Source: Robiginitomaculum sp. (GTDB lineage Bacteria; Pseudomonadota; Alphaproteobacteria; Caulobacterales; Maricaulaceae). From it: a DNA stretch of 6,162 nt. The translations under genes were made by a program, and so were the position numbers. The first letter of the stretch is position 1. Each line of letters starts with the position of its first letter. Location of the stretch: positions 1-6,162 of the forward strand of contig JALSYJ010000007.1 of NCBI GenBank assembly GCA_027071965.1, in the 5' to 3' direction. The notes under the pieces are model-generated. The model was not told the origin of the DNA and did no database searches. It saw nothing but the letters and a program-made list of their open reading frames with translations. Positions 5,904 to 6,162 of this stretch are shown one piece after another.

Positions 5904-6162
5904 CTAAACGTCAAGAAATGCATCCAGCCTGTTCATAAGGCTGTTGCGAATTTCGTCACGCTCTTGCAGTATTTCGTGCAAGGCATCCGGGTAATTTTCA
6001 AGAATGGCGCCGGGAATTATTTCGCAGGCATGTTGAATTTGTGCATTGCTGACCAGTTTCTCATGCCCTGCCATGGCAAATAAAACCGGCATTTTTATTT
6101 TTTCCAAGCGCTCATCATGCCAGAATGATTTGTGCAGTTTTAATGCTGCATTTAGCCAGCCG
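5904..6162 (-). CDS. PldB-like alpha/beta hydrolase (lysophospholipase family), C-terminal part, runs off right edge
   Basis: The minus-strand frame is open from the window edge (6161) to a TAG at 5904-5906, giving 86 C-terminal residues. No start is needed inside the window. A TTG at 6107 is an internal Leu codon, because the residues before it (beginning GWLNAALKLHKSFW) already match the family. Visible blocks are the strand PVLFAMAG followed by HEKLVSNAQ, which aligns with the acid-residue turn of E. coli PldB (AEEERVVDN), and ALHEILQERDEIRN, whose His (codon at 5976-5978) is the expected catalytic histidine. The acid position is Glu, as in PldB. The GXSXG nucleophile lies outside the window. 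The likely role is hydrolysis of lysophospholipids or monoacylglycerols. The gene converges on the P1 peptidase with nine bases between the stops, so the two are separate transcription units. Confidence 0.85.
   Translation of the reverse strand, partial: GWLNAALKLHKSFWHDERLEKIKMPVLFAMAGHEKLVSNAQIQHACEIIPGAILENYPDALHEILQERDEIRNSLMNRLDAFLDV

Noticed and set aside
5904..6107. A complete 67-residue gene starting at the TTG at 6107
   Set aside because: The frame stays open to the window edge, and the residues before that TTG match the alpha/beta hydrolase family, so this is the end of a longer gene.

Overview
The window looks like chromosomal DNA of a Gram-negative bacterium, most likely a proteobacterium. 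It encodes a tripartite-type RND efflux adaptor and permease, a PII-like protein of the kind found beside such pumps, and a PldB-like hydrolase. Base composition is moderate (about half G+C by eye) and even across the genes. I cannot fix the genus or even the class. I see no insertion sequence, phage gene, tRNA, rRNA, CRISPR array or other sign of recent transfer.

Layout. Bases 1-108 are the 3' end of a gene I do not recognise, and its stop overlaps the next start. Bases 105-1265 encode a CzcB/CusB-like periplasmic adaptor. After an 86-base spacer holding a hairpin, 1352-4480 encodes a full-length CzcA/CusA-type heavy-metal RND permease. Its stop overlaps the start of a 102-residue PII-like signalling protein (4477-4785). 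A weak terminator-like hairpin follows. Bases 4872-5894 encode a P1 (peptidase family S58, DmpA/NylC-like) self-cleaving hydrolase on the same strand. Nine bases beyond its stop, the minus strand carries the C-terminal part of a PldB-like alpha/beta hydrolase that runs off the right edge.

How the genes work together. The adaptor, permease and PII-like gene, probably with the partial upstream gene, form one transcription unit for export of a metal ion. Two of the three junctions are ATGA overlaps, which suggests translational coupling. The PII-like protein aligns without gaps to E. coli GlnB as I recall that sequence. It has lost the uridylylation tyrosine (Phe at 51), both 2-oxoglutarate contacts I checked (Thr at 39, Glu at 58), the ATP-contacting Lys90 (Cys here), and the C-terminal arginines. 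It therefore fits the pump-associated PII group (PII-NG) better than a nitrogen regulator. The permease keeps Asp408 and Glu415 of the CzcA proton/cation signature but has Gly at 402, and it lacks all three copper-binding methionines of CusA. Its metal is therefore open, with copper or silver the less likely option. The two downstream hydrolases have no evident functional tie to the pump.

The most interesting element is the pump-coupled, divergent PII protein. The gene pairing belongs to a known class, but its ligand and mechanism are, as far as I know, unsettled.
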